From Anoxynatronum buryatiense (GTDB lineage: Bacteria; Bacillota; Clostridia; Peptostreptococcales; Tindalliaceae): a stretch of 64,000 nt of DNA. Shown here one piece after another: positions 61,061 through 64,000 of this stretch (positions are counted from its first letter, which is position 1; every line of letters starts with the position of its first letter). The stretch lies in contig NZ_FXUF01000017.1 of assembly GCF_900182905.1 (NCBI RefSeq), positions 1 to 64,000 on the forward strand. Reading direction: 5' to 3'. The translations under genes were made by a program, and so were the position numbers. Under the pieces are notes generated by a model. It was not told the origin of the DNA. It ran no database searches and saw nothing but the letters and a program-made list of their open reading frames with translations.

Positions 61061-61791
61061 TGCCGCGGGAGCTGATGCAAAGCAGCCCTGCCCAGGGGCG
61101 CTTCTCCCTTGATCCCCGGTCAAAATTACTCTTGCTGCTGACGGGAAGCACCATTCTCATTGCCGGTTCACCCCAGGGAATCATGACCTATATCCGGCCG
61201 GTCTTTGTGCTGCTGCCGCTGGCACTCTTGTTTCTGTCGGGCCGCAGCCGGGTGGCCGGGCGGTTCGCCCTCATCTATCTGGCGGCCCTGCTGGCAGAGC
61301 AGGTGCTCCTCCCCCTGGTCAGCGGCCTGGGGGGCTTTCTGCTGGTGGCGGTGCTGGGCATTCTCACCCGCTTCATTCCCAGCCTGGCCCTGGGGTACTA
61401 TATGGTGTCCACCACCACTGTCAGCGAATTTATCGCCGCCATGGAACGCATGCGTATTCCCCGGCAGGTGGTGATTCCCTTTGCCGTGATGTTCCGGTTT
61501 TTTCCAACAGTGCTGGAAGAATCCCGGGCCATTGGTGATGCCATGCGCATGCGGGGCATCGGCGGTATCAGACTGTTGAAAAACCCGTTGACAATGCTGG
61601 AATATCGCCTGGTTCCCATGATGATGACAACGGTGAAAATAGGAGAAGAACTCTCGGCATCGGCCCTTACCCGGGGGCTGGGAAACCCGGTGGCCCGCAC
61701 CAACATCTGCCGTCTTCGGTTCGGTGTGGTGGATGCCCTGCTGTCAGCCATGGCAGTGGCGGCGTTTGCCTGCTTTCTCACAACGGTTTAA
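61060..61791 (+). CDS. ECF transporter T component
   Basis: The transmembrane coupling subunit, 243 residues, with four or five helices at the N-terminus. The two cytoplasmic coupling-helix motifs are visible as AIGDAMRMRGIGG near residue 158 and ASALTRGLGNP near residue 200 (the Ala-Arg-Gly type motif that contacts the ATPases). The open frame begins earlier inside the S gene, but the overlapping ATG at 61060 is the natural start. It links the S component to the fused ATPase encoded next. Confidence 0.85.
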   Translation: MPRELMQSSPAQGRFSLDPRSKLLLLLTGSTILIAGSPQGIMTYIRPVFVLLPLALLFLSGRSRVAGRFALIYLAALLAEQVLLPLVSGLGGFLLVAVLGILTRFIPSLALGYYMVSTTTVSEFIAAMERMRIPRQVVIPFAVMFRFFPTVLEESRAIGDAMRMRGIGGIRLLKNPLTMLEYRLVPMMMTTVKIGEELSASALTRGLGNPVARTNICRLRFGVVDALLSAMAVAAFACFLTTV

Positions 61792-61855
61792 AGGTGGCAG
61801 AAAAACAAAGCAAAGAAAGACGGCAGCAAAACAAAGAAAGGAGGCTTGCTTTTCC

Positions 61856-63460
61856 ATGATTGAGCTGAAAAATGTCTCCTTCACATACGCCCGGGGAGAC
61901 GGGGAAAACGGCCTGCAGGGGATTAACCTGAAAGTGGAACGGGGAGAGGTGGTACTGCTGTGCGGCACATCAGGCTGCGGAAAAACCACCCTGACCCGGC
62001 TCATCAACGGACTGATTCCCCATTATTATGAAGGAATGCTCGAGGGTGAGGTGACGATCAACGGCCAGGCCGTTTCGCAGCTGCCCCTTTATGAACTGGC
62101 AAAAATGGTGGGCTCTGTTTTCCAAAATCCCCGATCTCAGTTTTTCAACGTGGATACCACCAGCGAACTTGCCTTTGGCTGCGAAAACCAGGGGCTTCCC
62201 CGGGAAGTTATCGAAGCCAGACTGCACACAACAGTATCTGATTTTAAGCTGCATTCGCTGATGAACCGCAGCCTGTTTCACCTCTCGGGTGGTGAAAAGC
62301 AGAAAATTGCCTGCGCCTCGGTGACGGCGTGTCACCCGGAGAAATTTGTGCTGGATGAACCCTCATCCAATCTTGACACCGCTGCCATTGAAGATTTGCG
62401 GCGGTTCATGGAGCAATGGAAGGCCCTGGGAAAAACCATCATCATTGCAGAACACCGGCTTGCCTTCCTCCGAAACCTGGTGGACCGGGCGGTGTACCTG
62501 AAAAATGGCAGTATTGTGCGGGAATTCACTGCCCGGCAGTTCCGCGCCTTATCTGCCGACGAATTGGAAACCATGGGAATGCGCCCCCTCTGCCTGAAAG
62601 AACTAAAAGCAGCCCAGCCGGCTGGTGCAGATCAGCGGCTGACAGAGGCGCAAGAGAGCACCCCCTTGGCGGAGGAGAATCACCACCTGTGCCTGTCCCG
62701 TTTTGAATTTGCCTATCATTCGTCAGAGCCGGTACTTCGGATGGAGAACTTAACCATACCTAAAACCGGCGTCACCGCCATCATTGGGGATAATGGCGCA
62801 GGAAAATCCACCTTTGCCCGGTGCCTGTGCGGCCTGGAAAAGCGCTGCTCCGGCCTGGTCACCATGGGGGGCATACACTGGGGTGGAAGAGAACGTCTGA
62901 AACGATGCTACATGGTGATGCAGGATGTGAACCACCAGTTATTTGCCGAAAGCGTGATGGAGGAAGTGTTGCTGAGCATGCAGCGGCAGAAAACGAAAGA
63001 AGCAACAAAAATAACAAAAGCAACAGAAACACCAGAAGCAAAGGCAGAAATTATTTTAAAGAGTTTGAACCTGCTGCATCTGAAAGAACGGCATCCCATG
63101 TCTCTTTCAGGTGGTCAGAAGCAGCGGGTGGCCATTGCCGGTGCCGTTGCTTCCCATAAAGACATCCTTATTTTTGATGAGCCCACCAGCGGGCTGGATC
63201 TCGTTCACATGAAAGAGGTGGCGGCGGTGCTGGCCCAGCTGCGGCGCATGGGGAAAACCATCCTGATCATCTCCCATGACCTGGAACTCATCTTAAAAAG
63301 CTGCACCCATGTGGTTTGCCTTGAAAAAGGGCGGGTGACCGACAGCTATCCACTGAATGGAGTTGGCGTCAACAAACTGAAAGCCTTTTTTGGAAGCGGC
63401 ACGGTGTCTTCAGAACCTGTGGAGATAGAGGCTGTGGTGGCAAGGGCTGTGGGCCATTAA
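61856..63460 (+). CDS. ECF transporter fused ATPase (A1-A2)
   Basis: 534 residues with two ABC ATPase domains in one chain. Domain 1 (about 1-235) has GTSGCGKTTLTRLI, LSGGEKQK and LDEPSSNLD. Domain 2 (about 275-510) has GDNGAGKSTFARCL, LSGGQKQR and FDEPTSGLD. In most ECF systems these are separate proteins. Domain 2 carries a ~20-residue low-complexity insert (TKEATKITKATETPEAKAE) just before the signature helix. The frame extends upstream, but the ATG at 61856 follows AAAGGAGG by 11 bases. It powers uptake with the S and T subunits. Confidence 0.88.
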   Translation: MIELKNVSFTYARGDGENGLQGINLKVERGEVVLLCGTSGCGKTTLTRLINGLIPHYYEGMLEGEVTINGQAVSQLPLYELAKMVGSVFQNPRSQFFNVDTTSELAFGCENQGLPREVIEARLHTTVSDFKLHSLMNRSLFHLSGGEKQKIACASVTACHPEKFVLDEPSSNLDTAAIEDLRRFMEQWKALGKTIIIAEHRLAFLRNLVDRAVYLKNGSIVREFTARQFRALSADELETMGMRPLCLKELKAAQPAGADQRLTEAQESTPLAEENHHLCLSRFEFAYHSSEPVLRMENLTIPKTGVTAIIGDNGAGKSTFARCLCGLEKRCSGLVTMGGIHWGGRERLKRCYMVMQDVNHQLFAESVMEEVLLSMQRQKTKEATKITKATETPEAKAEIILKSLNLLHLKERHPMSLSGGQKQRVAIAGAVASHKDILIFDEPTSGLDLVHMKEVAAVLAQLRRMGKTILIISHDLELILKSCTHVVCLEKGRVTDSYPLNGVGVNKLKAFFGSGTVSSEPVEIEAVVARAVGH

Positions 63461-63522
63461 GTGCTGAAATGACAGATGTAACACCCCGCACCTGAGTGTC
63501 ACCCCTGTCATGGGATACAAAA

Positions 63523-63578
63523 GAACACGATAGAACACGATAAAACGATAGAACACGATAAAACGATAGAACACGATA
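63523..63578 (+). repeat. Short tandem repeats GAACACGATA / AAACGATA
   Basis: Four GAACACGATA units (63523, 63533, 63551 and 63569) are interspersed with two AAACGATA units, immediately before the ribosome site of the next gene. The 18-bp compound unit occurs twice. It is a likely slippage hotspot between the ECF ATPase and SufC-like genes. Confidence 0.75.
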
Positions 63579-63597
63579 GAAAGGAAAGGTGACGGTC

Positions 63598-64000
63598 ATG
63601 CCGGCCGATACGAATATCCTTGAAATAGAAGCACTCTGCGTTGAAGCAGGGGGCAAAGAACTGTTGCATCATCTTGATCTTGCGATTCCGGAAGGGGAGG
63701 TACATGCACTTTTAGGGCAAAATGGCAGTGGAAAAACAACACTGATGATGACCATTATGGGCTATTCAGGCTATCAGGTAACCCATGGTGAAATTCGCTT
63801 TAAAGGCCAGGATATCACAGCGCTTAATGTCACCCAGCGGGCCCGGCTGGGCATCGGTATTGCCATGCAGCGCCCGCCAACCATTCAGGGAGTGACACTG
63901 AGCAAGCTGTTGGCATATGAACTGGAACATACAAGGGCGCCTGCTGATATGGCAGAACTGGCCAAAATCGCTGAAATAGAACCGTTTTTGAACCGCAGCA
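63598..64000 (+). CDS. sufC: SufC-like Fe-S assembly ATPase (partial, runs off the window)
   Basis: The first 134 residues only. Resemblance to SufC is clear: IPEGEVHALLGQNGSGKTTLM (Walker A), YQVTHGEIRFKGQDI, then ARLGIGIAMQRPPTIQGV (Q-loop region). SufC works with SufB/SufD scaffold proteins in iron-sulfur cluster assembly. Placement after an iron-regulated transporter suggests the pathway uses or repairs the imported iron, or that this copy serves another SufB-like partner encoded to the right. The ribosome site AAAGGTGA precedes the ATG. The 138-bp gap from the ECF ATPase contains the tandem repeats and no clear terminator. Confidence 0.78.
   Translation, partial: MPADTNILEIEALCVEAGGKELLHHLDLAIPEGEVHALLGQNGSGKTTLMMTIMGYSGYQVTHGEIRFKGQDITALNVTQRARLGIGIAMQRPPTIQGVTLSKLLAYELEHTRAPADMAELAKIAEIEPFLNRS

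Overview
The window reads as chromosome of an anaerobic, low-to-mid GC Firmicute, most likely a member of the Clostridia. Supporting signs are strong AGGAGG-type ribosome sites with frequent GTG and TTG starts, stalk-domain and SLH surface proteins, lipoproteins where a Gram-negative cell would use periplasmic proteins, a citrate-lyase fermentation operon, hydroxylamine reductase and an ECF transporter. The genus cannot be fixed from the sequence alone. No rRNA, tRNA, CRISPR array or intact insertion sequence was seen.

Layout. (1) 1-11.1 kb: a cell-surface block. Two large mosaic paralogues (secretion signal, 29-residue-repeat beta-solenoid, stalk domain) are followed by an SLH-anchored 1129-residue protein ending in a YWTD-type beta-propeller and by three tandem tail-collar proteins that all carry signal peptides. 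(2) 11.3-16.1 kb: a cation-efflux protein, an ATP-NAD-kinase-like protein, an AbrB-type membrane protein and citC. (3) 16.2-26.2 kb: a citrate uptake and fermentation regulon. A GntR/FCD regulator, the tripartite tricarboxylate transporter tctCBA, citDEFXG and an oxaloacetate decarboxylase alpha subunit are probably co-controlled through two TTGTATAC palindromes. (4) 26.3-39.7 kb: a visibly AT-rich accessory region. It holds single-gene units on the minus strand (FAD enzyme, phosphotransferase, HEAT-like protein, acetyltransferase, membrane protein) with an attC-like folded element and decayed copies of it, then a TetR-MFP-RND efflux operon, an M23 peptidase remnant, an AraC/GyrI-like regulator and a hypothetical protein.

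(5) 39.7-49.8 kb: backbone-like DNA with a DUF2703 protein, a lipoprotein, a chemoreceptor and a nitrite/NO-stress cluster (nrfA, a Crp/Fnr regulator, a polyferredoxin, a cupin, hcp). (6) 49.8-55.6 kb: a dCache chemoreceptor and an AGCS amino-acid symporter with an amidohydrolase. (7) 56.0-64.0 kb: a promoter overlapped by a good Fur box, a TetR regulator, two ABC half-exporters, ECF S, T and fused A components, and the start of a SufC-like ATPase. By gene order this last cluster resembles streptococcal ECF heme-uptake loci and is probably iron/heme controlled.

The strongest candidates for little-described biology are the Fur/TetR-controlled ABC+ECF+SufC locus, the exported tail-collar triplet next to mosaic stalk proteins, and the cassette-like array with its 134-nt palindromic element.
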